Below, in pieces: positions 25,991 through 36,270 of a DNA stretch of 64,000 bases; the stretch's first letter is position 1; every line of letters begins with the position of its first letter. The notes beneath the pieces are model-generated. The model made no database searches. It was given only the letters and a program-made list of their open reading frames with translations, and was not told the origin of the DNA. The stretch comes from Pseudomonas sp. FP2196 (lineage in GTDB: Bacteria > Pseudomonadota > Gammaproteobacteria > Pseudomonadales > Pseudomonadaceae), in NCBI RefSeq assembly GCF_030687715.1, contig NZ_CP117445.1, positions 2,166,501 through 2,230,500 of the forward strand. The letters are read 5' to 3'. The translations under genes and the position numbers were made by a program.

Positions 25991-28689
25991 GTTGCTGGAT
26001 CCGCCTGGGCATCGAGCCTACTAACGACGAAACCCTGATTCGCAACGCCTACCGCGCACGCTTGCCGGCACATCACCCGGAGACTGACCCGCAAGGCTTC
26101 CAGGCGCTGCGCATGGCCTACGAAAACGCCCTGCGTCTGGCGCGTGAAGACGAGGAAGAAGAACCCGAGGACGAGTACGAGTCCCAAGCCTCAGAACAGA
26201 CTGTCGTTGAGGTCCCTCCCGTGTTCGGGGATTTTTGCGAGCTGCTGGATGATTCCGCGCGCCGGTTCAATTTCGCCGCGTGGCAGGCCTTTGTCCGAGG
26301 GCTGGATGAGCTGTCGCTGGACGTGCTCGATGAACTCAACTGGGCGCTGTACCACCGGATGGCCGACGCCGGTCCGTTGTCGTACCGTTGCGCGAATCTG
26401 TTGGCCAAGCGTATGGCCTGGGATCAACAGTTGCTGGATCTGGGCTTCGACGACGCACATCAGGTGGAGTTCTTTCTCCAGCGAATCGAAACGCCGGACC
26501 CGTTTGATACGGATCTGATGAGCACATGGTCCGAGGCAGCCCAAACTGAATCGCTGTGGTACGCCCGTAGTCTCGACTTCATCTTCAACCAGCGCCCACT
26601 GCAGGAGTTCGCCGACTTCGCCAGTCAGCATACCTGTCTGCCGTTGCCGGATGATGCCGCGTTTCTCAAGCGTCTGTTGGTGCAGTTCACTCAGGCAGGT
26701 ATTGGCGGGCCGACGTTTTTGCAGTGCTGTATCGAACAGCAGCTTGCCGTACCGGACGATGTCGACTGGCTTTACCTGTTGGCGTGTCAGAACAGTCTGC
26801 TGGGCCAGGACGATCAGGCATTGCCGTGCTGGATCCGGCTGTGGAACGAGCATCGCCATCCGATGGCTGAAAGTCGTTTGCTGGAGCTGTGCGCCAAGCG
26901 TCAGCCGACTTTTCTGCCGCTGCTGATTCAGGCATTCGATCGCCTGCAGGGTATTTCTGCCTGGCCAGAGGATCTTGGCGATGACGGCCAAGTGTATGGC
27001 TGTCCGTCACAACATCCCGAGACGCTGAACCGCTGGCTGGGTGTCGGGCGGTTAAAGCTTGAGAGCCTTGCGCAAAGCTTTGTCGATTGGCGCATGAGCG
27101 GTGATGAGCTGCCATTGCTCGCGCAATTGTTGGGCGAAAATGCCGACAGCCGATTGCTGCATCTGTACCGGCATGCCTGGGCGCTGCATCGGGGTAATTC
27201 GGCTTTGCTGCAGCAGATTGTGGATGCACCGCTGCCGATCGATGCCCTCGAAAGCCTGGTGATGAGCGGATTCAAATATCAGGCTGAGCAACACCTGCGC
27301 TGGCTGAGCAGGGCACCGATTGCACTGGCCATGGGCGCTTTCAGTGACGCGGATTCTAGTGCGCGGCCCTTGCCGCAGGTACTGACGCAAGGCGAGCCGC
27401 ATAAGGTCTGTCGTCTATGGTTGCGTCGCTTGCGGCCTTACAGCGACGCTGCGCTGGAAAGACTGGCAGACGCGTTCAAGCTGGCTGCGGTCAAAGACGA
27501 CTGCGACTTGTCCGAACTCGATTTGATTCTGCAGTTAAGCCGGCGCGGGATTCAGTTGCCGCCGGTCGGGCTGGGTGAGGCCACTTGGGAGTGGCACTCG
27601 CAGACCCTGTTTTTGCTGGCATTGCTGGACCAGCCCCAACGCTGGCTGCAAATGATTGATGCGCAGTGCGTGGAGCGCCTGCCTTTCAATCCGGCCCATC
27701 CCTTGAGTCGCCTGCAACCTTTGTTGCGGCGCTTGCAGCGTGAGCAAGGCAGTTGCGATGGTTTGCTCGGATGGCTGCAAGGCAATGACCCGGTACATGG
27801 CTTGTTGGTGCAGCAATTGTTCAGCGTACAGCAGGCACTCGACAGCACGCGGTTACCGGCCAATACCCTGCTTTACACCTGCCTTGAAAGCGATCGTGCT
27901 GCCTGTGGCGACGATTTGCTGGGTTTGATGATGTTCTGGGGCGTGCTCTATCACGACCCGAGTCTGAGTGCCGAACAGCATCGCGCATTGCTGCAGTCGA
28001 TTGCGGCGGTCAGTTGTGAAGACGCCTGGTTCGAAGGTTTTCGCGATGGCTTGATCAAAGGCGAGCCGGTATGGCCGCCGCGCAAAGTGCTGACGGATTT
28101 TGGTGTCGACAAACTGCTGGCGTATGAAGCGCTGGATGCGCTCAAGGGCTTGATTCGCTATGGCACTGCCGGGGTGCCGAAAACGCGCGTCCTGCGCCAA
28201 CTGCAACAGGGCAAGGACGATGTGCAGAACAGTGTCGGGTTGCGCCTGGCCCTTTGCGCGATATTGTCCTGGTCGGAACGATTACTGCTGGCGAAAAGCG
28301 ATGTGCAGCCGGTACCGGCGAGAGCGATCTGGCGTCTCGGCTCGCGGTTGGGGCGCAAGGCTTTTATCGCTCAGGTCTTGGGGTGTTTGGTGATTGCGCC
28401 GGTGGCAGGGTTGATCAGTGGCACCACGGGCGCTGGCATTCTTATCCTGTTATTGGGCGTGCTGCTGGTGTTCGGCGCTATTCTGCGCCGCTTGCACGAC
28501 ATGGGCCGGGGCATTCCGACGTTGCTGATCTTCATGGCGCTGACGCCGGTTCTGCCATTTTTGCCGTTGGTGTTGTTCGGGCTTGCCGGTGACAAGTTGC
28601 CCAACCGCTATGGTGTGCCGCCGGACAGCGGCGATTCCGAGATGCTATCCGGCGGCTTGCAGGCTGCTTTGCGGCGGCTCAACGGTTAG
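25987..28689 (+). CDS. large J-domain protein with C-terminal DUF805-like membrane region
   Basis: The 900-aa protein begins with a J domain: WIRLGIEPTNDETLIRNAYR, then LPAHHPETDP carrying the HPE form of the HPD motif, then GFQALRMAYENALRLAREDE. An acidic linker follows at about 50-65. The middle 600 residues look helical and repeat-like, with many Trp/Leu, and match no family I know. The C-terminus (about 790-890) has three or four hydrophobic helices with LRRLHDMGRG, as in DUF805. So it is probably a membrane-anchored co-chaperone for HscC. E. coli DjlC is about half as long. The HPD-to-HPE change is shared with some DjlB/DjlC-type proteins as far as I recall. It ends convergently on hscC with overlapping stops. 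Confidence 0.8.
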   Translation: MSCWIRLGIEPTNDETLIRNAYRARLPAHHPETDPQGFQALRMAYENALRLAREDEEEEPEDEYESQASEQTVVEVPPVFGDFCELLDDSARRFNFAAWQAFVRGLDELSLDVLDELNWALYHRMADAGPLSYRCANLLAKRMAWDQQLLDLGFDDAHQVEFFLQRIETPDPFDTDLMSTWSEAAQTESLWYARSLDFIFNQRPLQEFADFASQHTCLPLPDDAAFLKRLLVQFTQAGIGGPTFLQCCIEQQLAVPDDVDWLYLLACQNSLLGQDDQALPCWIRLWNEHRHPMAESRLLELCAKRQPTFLPLLIQAFDRLQGISAWPEDLGDDGQVYGCPSQHPETLNRWLGVGRLKLESLAQSFVDWRMSGDELPLLAQLLGENADSRLLHLYRHAWALHRGNSALLQQIVDAPLPIDALESLVMSGFKYQAEQHLRWLSRAPIALAMGAFSDADSSARPLPQVLTQGEPHKVCRLWLRRLRPYSDAALERLADAFKLAAVKDDCDLSELDLILQLSRRGIQLPPVGLGEATWEWHSQTLFLLALLDQPQRWLQMIDAQCVERLPFNPAHPLSRLQPLLRRLQREQGSCDGLLGWLQGNDPVHGLLVQQLFSVQQALDSTRLPANTLLYTCLESDRAACGDDLLGLMMFWGVLYHDPSLSAEQHRALLQSIAAVSCEDAWFEGFRDGLIKGEPVWPPRKVLTDFGVDKLLAYEALDALKGLIRYGTAGVPKTRVLRQLQQGKDDVQNSVGLRLALCAILSWSERLLLAKSDVQPVPARAIWRLGSRLGRKAFIAQVLGCLVIAPVAGLISGTTGAGILILLLGVLLVFGAILRRLHDMGRGIPTLLIFMALTPVLPFLPLVLFGLAGDKLPNRYGVPPDSGDSEMLSGGLQAALRRLNG

Positions 28690-30377
28690 AGACGCAGTTG
28701 ATCCAGCGCCTTGTTCAGCTCTGAGCGATGGCTGGCGATCTCCGAGGGTTGCTGGCCGCTGAGCACGCTGGTGAAGTTGTGCAGCCATTCGGCAATGTGC
28801 TCGCGTTGCTCGCCCAGACTCTGCATCCATGCTCGCTCCAGGCGGGCGAGCAACGTGCGGTTGGGCAGCGCATCGCGCGGATGGACTTTCAGTGTCGACA
28901 GCCGGTTATGGCTGTCGCGACGCGCTTGCTCGTCCAGACCGGTGGGGCTGCGGTCGATGCTGTGACTGTGACGCTCGCCGGTTTCGAGCAGGGTGACGTC
29001 GACTTCGAGCAAACCGTTGATGTCATAGCTGAAGCGTACGTCCAGCTCCTGGATGTGTTCAGTGGGCGTCAACGTCACATCGAAAGCATCAATCAGAATG
29101 TTGTCGCAAACCCACGGCCGTTCACCCTGATAGACGGCGATGCGCAGCAGCGATTGCTTGGGCTGGGTGGTGTAATAGCGCTCCACCCTTGACGTAGGAA
29201 TGATGGTGTTACGTTCGATGATGGGCGAGAAGGCACCTTTGATGTCTTCTCCACGCATGGTCGCAATCCCCAGCGTATACGGGCAGACATCCGTCAGAAT
29301 CAACTCTTCAACCGCCCCGTCACGCGCCTTGCACGCCGCTTGCGTCGCCGCCCCCAGCGCAACAATCGTGTCTGGATCAAGATGCCGGTAAGGCAGGCGC
29401 CCGAACAGCGTGGCGACCATTTGCTGCACCGCCGGCATGCGCGTGGCGCCGCCAACCAGCACCAGGCTGTCGAGGTCGCGGGGCTTGAGTCGGGCATCGC
29501 GCAGCGCTTGTTCGATTGGCGCGCGCAAACGCGCCAGCAACGGTTCCCAGATTTTTACCGCAGCGGCTTCGTCCAGTGACCATTCGAAGGTCTTGTCGGC
29601 GTGGCGCCAGCTCAGGTGTTGAGTGCCTTCGCCGAGTTTGCATTTGAGCTGCTCAAGCGCATCACCGAGGCTGGCCATGCTTTGCGCATCGACCATTGCC
29701 GGGGTCAGTTGCCAGTGTTTCAGGCAGGCCTGTAACAGCGCGGCCGTGAAGTCTTCGCCGCCGAGAAAGTTGTCGCCGGTGGAGGCGTGCACTTCGATCA
29801 GCGGCAAAGCGTATTCCAGCACCGTGACGTCGAACGTACCGCCGCCAAGATCGAAGATCAGCGTACGTTCGAACTTCTGCTCATGCAGTCCGTAAGCCAT
29901 GGCGGCGGCGGTCGGCTCGTTGATCAGACGCGTCACCGAGAGTCCGGCGAGTTCAGCGGCAAACAGCGTGCGTTTGCGTTGTTCGTCGCTGAAATACGCC
30001 GGAACGGAAATCACCGCTTCCGACACCGGGTGGCCGAGAAAGGCTTCGGCGTCCTGCTTGAGTGAGCCGAGCACCAGCGCCGACAACTCTTCCGGACTGA
30101 ACTGACGTGCACCGAGCTGGACTTGTTTATCGCTGCCCATGAACCGCTTGAATGCAGCGGCGGTGCGCTCCGGGTGCGTGGTCAGTCGGGCGCGGGCGGC
30201 TTTGCCGACCAGAATCGTGTCGTCTTCATCGAGGCTGACCACCGATGGGGTCAGCACGTCGCCGAGGGCGTTGGGAATCAATCGGGCCTGACCGTCCTGC
30301 CAGACGGCGATCAGACTGTTGGTGGTGCCAAGGTCAATGCCCAGCAGGGCCGGGCGGGGGAGGGTTGCATCCTGCAT
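28686..30377 (-). CDS. hscC: Hsp70-family chaperone HscC
   Basis: The 563-aa protein has a full Hsp70 ATPase domain (GIDLGTTNSLIAVW, VPAYFSDEQRKRT, INEPTAAAMAYGL, FDLGGGTFDVTVLE, LVGGATRMPAVQQ) and a shorter substrate-binding part (LTDVCPYTLGI). The length matches HscC (about 556) rather than DnaK (about 640). It lacks a DnaK-type C-terminal lid tail. It would be served by the neighbouring J protein. It is convergent to that gene, and the stops overlap by 4 bases. Confidence 0.92.
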   Translation of the reverse strand: MQDATLPRPALLGIDLGTTNSLIAVWQDGQARLIPNALGDVLTPSVVSLDEDDTILVGKAARARLTTHPERTAAAFKRFMGSDKQVQLGARQFSPEELSALVLGSLKQDAEAFLGHPVSEAVISVPAYFSDEQRKRTLFAAELAGLSVTRLINEPTAAAMAYGLHEQKFERTLIFDLGGGTFDVTVLEYALPLIEVHASTGDNFLGGEDFTAALLQACLKHWQLTPAMVDAQSMASLGDALEQLKCKLGEGTQHLSWRHADKTFEWSLDEAAAVKIWEPLLARLRAPIEQALRDARLKPRDLDSLVLVGGATRMPAVQQMVATLFGRLPYRHLDPDTIVALGAATQAACKARDGAVEELILTDVCPYTLGIATMRGEDIKGAFSPIIERNTIIPTSRVERYYTTQPKQSLLRIAVYQGERPWVCDNILIDAFDVTLTPTEHIQELDVRFSYDINGLLEVDVTLLETGERHSHSIDRSPTGLDEQARRDSHNRLSTLKVHPRDALPNRTLLARLERAWMQSLGEQREHIAEWLHNFTSVLSGQQPSEIASHRSELNKALDQLRL

Positions 30378-30463
30378 GATCGATCTCGAAACGGCGCAAA
30401 AAACGCGACCCTACAGGTTGCCGTCAGTACTGGCAATTGCCGGTCTGTTGCAACCTGCGCGCA

Positions 30464-33400
30464 TCAGGGCAGCAGCTTTTTCAGACCCTCCAGCGGCAAT
30501 GGCCGACTGTGCAGATAGCCCTGATACAAGTGGCAGCCCAGCCCTTGCAGGAAGGCCAGTTGCTCCGGGGTTTCCACGCCTTCGGCAATCACTTCGAGTT
30601 CCAGGCTGCGGGCCATGGCAACGATGGCGCGGATGATCTCCGCGTCGTTCGGATCGGTGGTTGCATCGCGAATGAACGACTGGTCGATTTTCAGCGTGTC
30701 CACCGGCAAACGCTTGAGGTAAGTCAGCGACGAATAGCCGGTGCCGAAATCGTCCATGGCGAAGCTCACGCCGAGTTTTTTCAGACGACGCATTTTACTG
30801 ATGGTGTCTTCCAGGTTCTGAATGACGATGCCTTCGGTGATTTCCAGTTTCAGCAGCGAGCAAGGCAGGCCGTGGCTGGTCATGCTGTGTTCGATGCGCT
30901 CGACGAAATCGTTCTGGCGGAACTGTCGTGGGCTGATGTTCACGCACAGGCTGAATTTCAGCGGGTCGACCAGCTTCAGGGCAATCAGTTGTTTGAGGGA
31001 CTTGCAGGCTTCGTCGAGGATCCATGTGCCGACCTCCAGAATCAGGCCGCTGTCTTCCAGTACCTTGATGAACTCGGTCGGCGACTGCGTACCGAGTTCC
31101 GGATGATTCCAGCGCACCAGGGCTTCGGCGCCAATGATGCGATTGTTCTGCGCGTCGACCTGCGGCTGGAAGTGCACTTTGAATTCGCCGCGGGACAGCG
31201 CCATGCGCAAGTCAGTCTCCATGCGCAACCGTTCGCTGGCCGCCTTCTGCATGGTGTTGTGGTACATCGTCGTGGTGTTGCGCCCGGAATCCTTGGCCCG
31301 GTACAGGGCGATGTCGGCGCGTTTGAGCAGGTCGGTCGGGGTCGAGCCGTGGTCCGGAATCAGCGCCACGCCAATGCTCGGCGTCACTTGCAGGCGTTGA
31401 CCGTCGAGGAACATCGGCTCCGATAGTAGCTCGCGTATGGTGTCGGCCAGTTCGCGCACCTGCGCGCTGACTTCATTGCGAGTGCCTTCCAGGCCGCTGA
31501 GCAGCACCACGAATTCATCGCCGCCCAGGCGTGCGACCGTATCCTCCATACGCACGCTGGCTTCGAGCCTTGCGGTGATGATCTTCAGCACGGTGTCTCC
31601 GACCGGGTGGCCGAGGGAGTCGTTGATGTGCTTGAAGTGATCCAGATCGAGAAACAGCAGCGCACCGCGCAGGTTGTGGCGTTTGAGCAGGGCGATCTGC
31701 TGGCTCAGACGATCCATCAGCAGGGCGCGGTTGGGCAGGTTGGTCAGCGGGTCGTGGTAAGCCAGATGACGGATCTGTGCTTCGGCGTTTTTCAACAGGC
31801 TGACGTCCCGGGCAGTCAGCAGCAGGCACGCTGTTTCGTTCAGGGTGATCGGCTCGACCGAGACCTCAACCGTTAGCATTTCCCCGCGTTTGTTGCGCCC
31901 GAGCATTTCCTGATGATGCACGCGCCCCTTGATCTGCAACTCGGCCAACAATGCCGAGCGTTGCTTCTCCTCGGCCCAGATGCCCACCTGATATACGGTT
32001 TTACCGACCACTTCATCGGCGCGATAGCCGGTGAGGCGGCAGAAACCATCGTTGACCTCCAGATAGCGCCCGGTGTCGCGCTCGGTGATGGTGATCGCGT
32101 CGGGGCTGGAGTGAAAGGCCTTGGCGAATTTCTCTTCACTGGCCTTGAGTGCGGCTTCCGAGCGTTGCTGTTGGGTGATATCCCGCAGCGTGGTGACGAT
32201 GCACGGTTGGTCGCCGACGCTGATCTGCCGGCTGGAAATCACGCAGGTCAGCGACTGGCCATCCTTGTGCTGGACGATGATCGCGACATTGCTCAGGCCC
32301 TGTTCACGGATAACCCGTTCGATGCGTTGCAGGCTTTTGGCCGAGGCGTCCCACAGGCCGATATCTTCGGCCGTGCGACCGATCACGTCAGCAGCGCTCC
32401 AGCCGAACGTTTGGGTGAAGCTGGAGTTGATTTCGATGAAATCGCCGCTGTCCTGGCGCGTGACGCAGATCGGATCGGGGCTGACCTGGAACAGCGTGGC
32501 GAATTTCTCTTCCGACGCCACCAGCCGCTGCTCGCGCTCGACCTGATCGGTGATGTCCAGCAACGTGCCGGCCATGCGCAGCGGTGCGCCGTTTTCATCG
32601 CGGTAGAGGCGGGCGCGGCTTTCCAGATAGCGCGAGCTGCCGTCCGGCAGTTGCACGCGATACGTCAGTTGATAATTGCCCGCCGGGCCTTCGCGCAGGC
32701 TTCGGTAGGCATCGCGCATGCTGTCGCGTTCTTCGCCGGGTACGCCTTCGAAAAACTCATCGAATGATTCATGAAACGGAATCGGTTCCAGGCCATGCAG
32801 TTGCGCAGCACGGGCCGAGCCGTAGAGCATGCCACTGGGAATGTGCCAGTCCCAGGTGCCGAGCTGCGCCGAATCCAGCGCCAGATCGAGGCGTTCCTGG
32901 CTGTCTTTGAGGGCGTGTTCGGCGGCTTTGCGCTCGGTGGTGTCGAGGAAGGTGCTGAGCAGATAGGGTTGGCCTTCGAGTTCAACCTTTTGCGCGCTGA
33001 GGATGCCGTCAAGGACTTGGCCGTTACTGGCGCGAAATTGCACTTCCATGCTGACCAACTCGCCCTTGGCTTTGGTTTTCTTGACCAGTTCGCCCCGTTG
33101 CTCGGGGTGAACCCACAGGCCCAGTTCCAGGGTGGTGCGGCCAATGGCACTCTGTACCGGCCAGCCGAACAGACTTTCAAAATACTGGTTGGCTTCGCTG
33201 ATCAAGCCGTCTTCCTGTCGGGTCAGCAGCACCATGTTCGGGCACAGATGAAACAGCGTGGCGAAACGTTTCTCCGAGCTGCTCAGAGCCTGTTCGCGTT
33301 GGCGCTGGTGGGTGACTTCACGAATCACCCCGATCATTCGGGGGCGGCCGTTTTTATCCGGGAGCAAGCTGCCGTTGATCTCCAGCCAATGCAGGCTGCC

Positions 33401-33742
33401 GTCGGGCCAGCGGATACGGTGGTGCATCGCCTGTTCCAGCGGTGCGCCGGCAATCACTGCGTGGAAGGCACGCACGGTTTTTGCCCGATCTTCCGGTGGC
33501 AGCAAATCGAGGTATTCGAGATCTTCCGGCAGCGGCTGGCGCGGATCGAAACCGAACAACGCCTGGGTGCCCCGTGACCAACTGATCTGCCCACGCTCGA
33601 TATCCCAATACCAGGCGCCGAGCCGCGCGCCATTGAGTGCCGCGAGCAATTGCGGCGCGCTCTCCCAGCTCTGCTCGGAGTGTCGCGGGTCAATGGCTTG
33701 AATGCGCGGCATCGGCGGAATTCGGTCAACAGATTTCGGCAT
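30464..33742 (-). CDS. multi-PAS GGDEF-EAL cyclic-di-GMP enzyme
   Basis: The 1092-aa protein has about five PAS domains (roughly residues 25-650), then GGDEF (about 655-820) and EAL (about 830-1085); no membrane helix is visible, so it is cytoplasmic. The GGDEF domain keeps LGGDEF and, five residues before it, the inhibitory site RMED. The EAL domain keeps EALVRW, NISPRQF, DDFGTGYSSL and KIDQSFI. Both cyclase and phosphodiesterase activity are therefore possible. Three of the PAS units share a G-T-x-GLW/GIW segment (ELGLW, DIGLW, QVGIW) and look like internal duplications. The start at 33742 is chosen; M11 (33712) is an alternative. It is a single gene. Confidence 0.92.
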   Translation of the reverse strand: MPKSVDRIPPMPRIQAIDPRHSEQSWESAPQLLAALNGARLGAWYWDIERGQISWSRGTQALFGFDPRQPLPEDLEYLDLLPPEDRAKTVRAFHAVIAGAPLEQAMHHRIRWPDGSLHWLEINGSLLPDKNGRPRMIGVIREVTHQRQREQALSSSEKRFATLFHLCPNMVLLTRQEDGLISEANQYFESLFGWPVQSAIGRTTLELGLWVHPEQRGELVKKTKAKGELVSMEVQFRASNGQVLDGILSAQKVELEGQPYLLSTFLDTTERKAAEHALKDSQERLDLALDSAQLGTWDWHIPSGMLYGSARAAQLHGLEPIPFHESFDEFFEGVPGEERDSMRDAYRSLREGPAGNYQLTYRVQLPDGSSRYLESRARLYRDENGAPLRMAGTLLDITDQVEREQRLVASEEKFATLFQVSPDPICVTRQDSGDFIEINSSFTQTFGWSAADVIGRTAEDIGLWDASAKSLQRIERVIREQGLSNVAIIVQHKDGQSLTCVISSRQISVGDQPCIVTTLRDITQQQRSEAALKASEEKFAKAFHSSPDAITITERDTGRYLEVNDGFCRLTGYRADEVVGKTVYQVGIWAEEKQRSALLAELQIKGRVHHQEMLGRNKRGEMLTVEVSVEPITLNETACLLLTARDVSLLKNAEAQIRHLAYHDPLTNLPNRALLMDRLSQQIALLKRHNLRGALLFLDLDHFKHINDSLGHPVGDTVLKIITARLEASVRMEDTVARLGGDEFVVLLSGLEGTRNEVSAQVRELADTIRELLSEPMFLDGQRLQVTPSIGVALIPDHGSTPTDLLKRADIALYRAKDSGRNTTTMYHNTMQKAASERLRMETDLRMALSRGEFKVHFQPQVDAQNNRIIGAEALVRWNHPELGTQSPTEFIKVLEDSGLILEVGTWILDEACKSLKQLIALKLVDPLKFSLCVNISPRQFRQNDFVERIEHSMTSHGLPCSLLKLEITEGIVIQNLEDTISKMRRLKKLGVSFAMDDFGTGYSSLTYLKRLPVDTLKIDQSFIRDATTDPNDAEIIRAIVAMARSLELEVIAEGVETPEQLAFLQGLGCHLYQGYLHSRPLPLEGLKKLLP

Positions 33743-33810
33743 CGTTAACAGGCCTTGAGCGGGTGGTGGCGTTAGGCACAGAGACAGCAGCTCTATAGGA
33801 GTAGCACAAG

Positions 33811-34701
33811 TTAGCCCTGAGTCCCTGGCAGATCGATTTGTGCATCCAGCAAGGCCATAAATGCCTTCGCCGCATTCGATAGCGTCCGTTCGGTGTGCAC
33901 GATATAGCCTAGCTGGCGAGTGAGCTGTATGCCCGGCAATGCGATGCTCGCGACCTGATCGTCTAGCATGGTGCGCGGCAGAACGCTCCAGGCCAGACCG
34001 ATGGAGACCATCATTTTGATGGTTTCCAGATAGTTGGTGCTCATGGCGATGTTAGGCGTCAGGCCCTGCGCCTCGAATAAACGCTGAACAATATGGTGTG
34101 TAAATGTGTTGCCGCCGGGGAAAACCGCCGGATGACCGGCAATGTCCGCCAGGCTGACGGCGCCATTGCTGATCAGTGAATGCTCGGGAGCGACCACGAA
34201 ATCCAGCGGGTCGTCCCACACCGGGGTGGCCTTGACCAGCGTATGTGGCTCCGGGGCTAGGGTGATGACCGCCAGTTCCGCACGGCCATGGAGAATTTCT
34301 TCGTAGGCCACTTCCGAATCGAGAAACTGAATATCCAGCGCGACCTGTGGGTAGCGGCGGGTGAACTCCCTTAATAACGGCGGCAAACGGTGCAGGCCGA
34401 TGTGGTGACTGGTGGCCAGCGTCAGGCGGCCGCTGACTTCGCCGGTGAGGTTGGTCAATGCGCGGCGGGTGTCGTCCAGCACGTTGAGAATCTGATAAGC
34501 CCGAGGCAGCAGGGCACGGCCCGCCTCAGTCAGACCGACTTCGCGACCCAGCCGATCAAACAGGCGCACCTTTAATTGCTGTTCCAGCCCGGCGATGCGC
34601 TTGCTGATCGCAGGTTGCGTCAGGTGCAGGCGTTCGCCGGCGCCGGAGAAGCTGCCGGTCTCGGCAATCGCGATAAAAGCATTGAGGTTGGCCAGATCCA
34701 T
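33811..34701 (-). CDS. LysR-family transcriptional regulator, divergent from leuC
   Basis: The 296-aa protein has the LysR winged helix (MDLANLNAFIAIAETGSFSG, LTQPAISKRIAGLEQQL) and a type 2 periplasmic-binding effector domain. The start MDLANLNAF at 34701 is the usual LysR beginning; an in-frame ATG at 34731 adds ten non-conserved residues. It sits back to back with leuC across a 140-base AT-rich gap, the classic layout for a LysR activator and its target, so leucine-pathway control is inferred. The effector is unknown. Confidence 0.9.
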   Translation of the reverse strand: MDLANLNAFIAIAETGSFSGAGERLHLTQPAISKRIAGLEQQLKVRLFDRLGREVGLTEAGRALLPRAYQILNVLDDTRRALTNLTGEVSGRLTLATSHHIGLHRLPPLLREFTRRYPQVALDIQFLDSEVAYEEILHGRAELAVITLAPEPHTLVKATPVWDDPLDFVVAPEHSLISNGAVSLADIAGHPAVFPGGNTFTHHIVQRLFEAQGLTPNIAMSTNYLETIKMMVSIGLAWSVLPRTMLDDQVASIALPGIQLTRQLGYIVHTERTLSNAAKAFMALLDAQIDLPGTQG

Positions 34702-34841
34702 GTTCGTATTCCAGTTGGTTATCCAAAGCATAAAAAATATGAATTTGAGTTATTTAATCTAACCCCATAGGATCGGCCTCACAAGCCAAAGGGTTATTGA
34801 TAAGCCCAGGGCATAGAAACAAGCTGATGAGGAACCGTCTG
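34702..34841. promoter_or_regulatory. divergent LysR-leuC regulatory region
   Basis: The gap is AT-rich near its LysR side (aaagcataaaaaatatgaat, then gagttatttaat) and contains T-N11-A-like spacing, but I cannot pick a single LysR box with certainty. gatgaggaacc lies just before the leuC ATG as its ribosome site. Confidence 0.4.
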
Positions 34842-36260
34842 ATGGCCGGCAAAACGCTCTACGACAAGCTCTGGGATTCGCATTTGGTCAAACAGCGCGA
34901 CGATGGCTCGGCGCTGATTTACATCGATCGTCACATCATCCACGAAGTGACCTCGCCGCAAGCCTTCGAAGGCCTGCGCCTGGCCGGGCGCAAGCCTTGG
35001 CGCATCGATGCCAACATCGCGACCCCGGACCACAACGTACCGACGACTCCAGAGCGCAAGGGCGGCATCGAAGCCATTGCCGATCAGGTCTCGCGTTTGC
35101 AGGTTCAGACCCTCGATGACAACTGCGATGAATACGGCATCGTCGAGTTCAAGATGAACGACGTCCGCCAAGGCATCGTCCACGTGATCAGCCCGGAGCA
35201 GGGCGCGACCTTGCCGGGCATGACCGTGGTCTGCGGCGATTCCCACACCTCGACCCACGGCGCATTCGGCGCGTTGGCTCACGGTATCGGCACTTCCGAG
35301 GTCGAGCACGTGCTCGCCACCCAGTGTCTGGTCGCCAAGAAAATGAAAAACATGCTGGTGCGCGTCGAAGGCCAATTGCCGTTCGGTGTGACCGCCAAGG
35401 ACATCGTCCTCGCCGTGATCGGCAAGATCGGCACTGCCGGTGGTAACGGCCACGCCATTGAATTCGCTGGCAGCGCGATCCGCGACCTGTCCGTCGAAGG
35501 CCGCATGACCATCTGCAACATGTCCATCGAAGCCGGCGCCCGCGTGGGGCTGGTGGCGGCGGATCAAAAGACTGTTGATTACGTGAAAGGTCGTCCGTTC
35601 GCACCGAAAGGCGCGCAGTGGGACATGGCAGTCGAAGCCTGGAAAGAGCTGGTGTCCGACGCCGACGCGAAGTTCGACACCGTGGTTGAGCTCGACGCCA
35701 CGCAGATCAAGCCGCAAGTCAGCTGGGGCACTTCGCCTGAAATGGTGTTGGCCGTTGATCAGAACGTGCCCGATCCGGCCAAAGAGATGGATCTGGTCAA
35801 GCGCGACTCGATCGTCCGCGCCTTGAAATACATGGGTTTGACCGCCAATCAGGCGATCACTGACATTCAGCTCGATCGCGTCTTCATCGGCTCCTGCACC
35901 AACTCGCGGATCGAAGATTTGCGCGCGGCGGCAGTTATCGCCAAGGGCCGTAAAGTCGCTTCGACGATCAAGCAAGCGATCGTGGTGCCGGGCTCGGGTC
36001 TGGTGAAGGCGCAGGCTGAAGCCGAAGGTCTGGACAAGATTTTCCTCGAGGCTGGTTTCGAATGGCGTGAGCCGGGTTGCTCGATGTGCCTGGCGATGAA
36101 CCCGGACCGCTTGGAGTCCGGCGAGCATTGCGCCTCGACCTCCAACCGTAACTTCGAAGGCCGTCAGGGCGCCGGTGGCCGTACCCACCTCGTCAGCCCG
36201 GCCATGGCTGCTGCGGCAGCGGTGAACGGTCGTTTCATCGACGTTCGTGAATTGATCTAA
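34842..36260 (+). CDS. leuC: 3-isopropylmalate dehydratase large subunit
   Basis: The 472-aa aconitase-family protein shows [16 protein letters not shown], the substrate loop [20 protein letters not shown], and the three 4Fe-4S cysteines (one in GSCTNSR and two in GCSMCLAM). With LeuD it isomerises 2- to 3-isopropylmalate in leucine synthesis. The ATG at 34842 gives the conserved N-terminus; the earlier in-frame start at 34797 lies in the leader. leuD follows after 10 bases with its own ggagcg site. Confidence 0.98.
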   Translation: MAGKTLYDKLWDSHLVKQRDDGSALIYIDRHIIHEVTSPQAFEGLRLAGRKPWRIDANIATPDHNVPTTPERKGGIEAIADQVSRLQVQTLDDNCDEYGIVEFKMNDVRQGIVHVISPEQGATLPGMTVVCGDSHTSTHGAFGALAHGIGTSEVEHVLATQCLVAKKMKNMLVRVEGQLPFGVTAKDIVLAVIGKIGTAGGNGHAIEFAGSAIRDLSVEGRMTICNMSIEAGARVGLVAADQKTVDYVKGRPFAPKGAQWDMAVEAWKELVSDADAKFDTVVELDATQIKPQVSWGTSPEMVLAVDQNVPDPAKEMDLVKRDSIVRALKYMGLTANQAITDIQLDRVFIGSCTNSRIEDLRAAAVIAKGRKVASTIKQAIVVPGSGLVKAQAEAEGLDKIFLEAGFEWREPGCSMCLAMNPDRLESGEHCASTSNRNFEGRQGAGGRTHLVSPAMAAAAAVNGRFIDVRELI

Positions 36261-36270
36261 GGAGCGCAGC

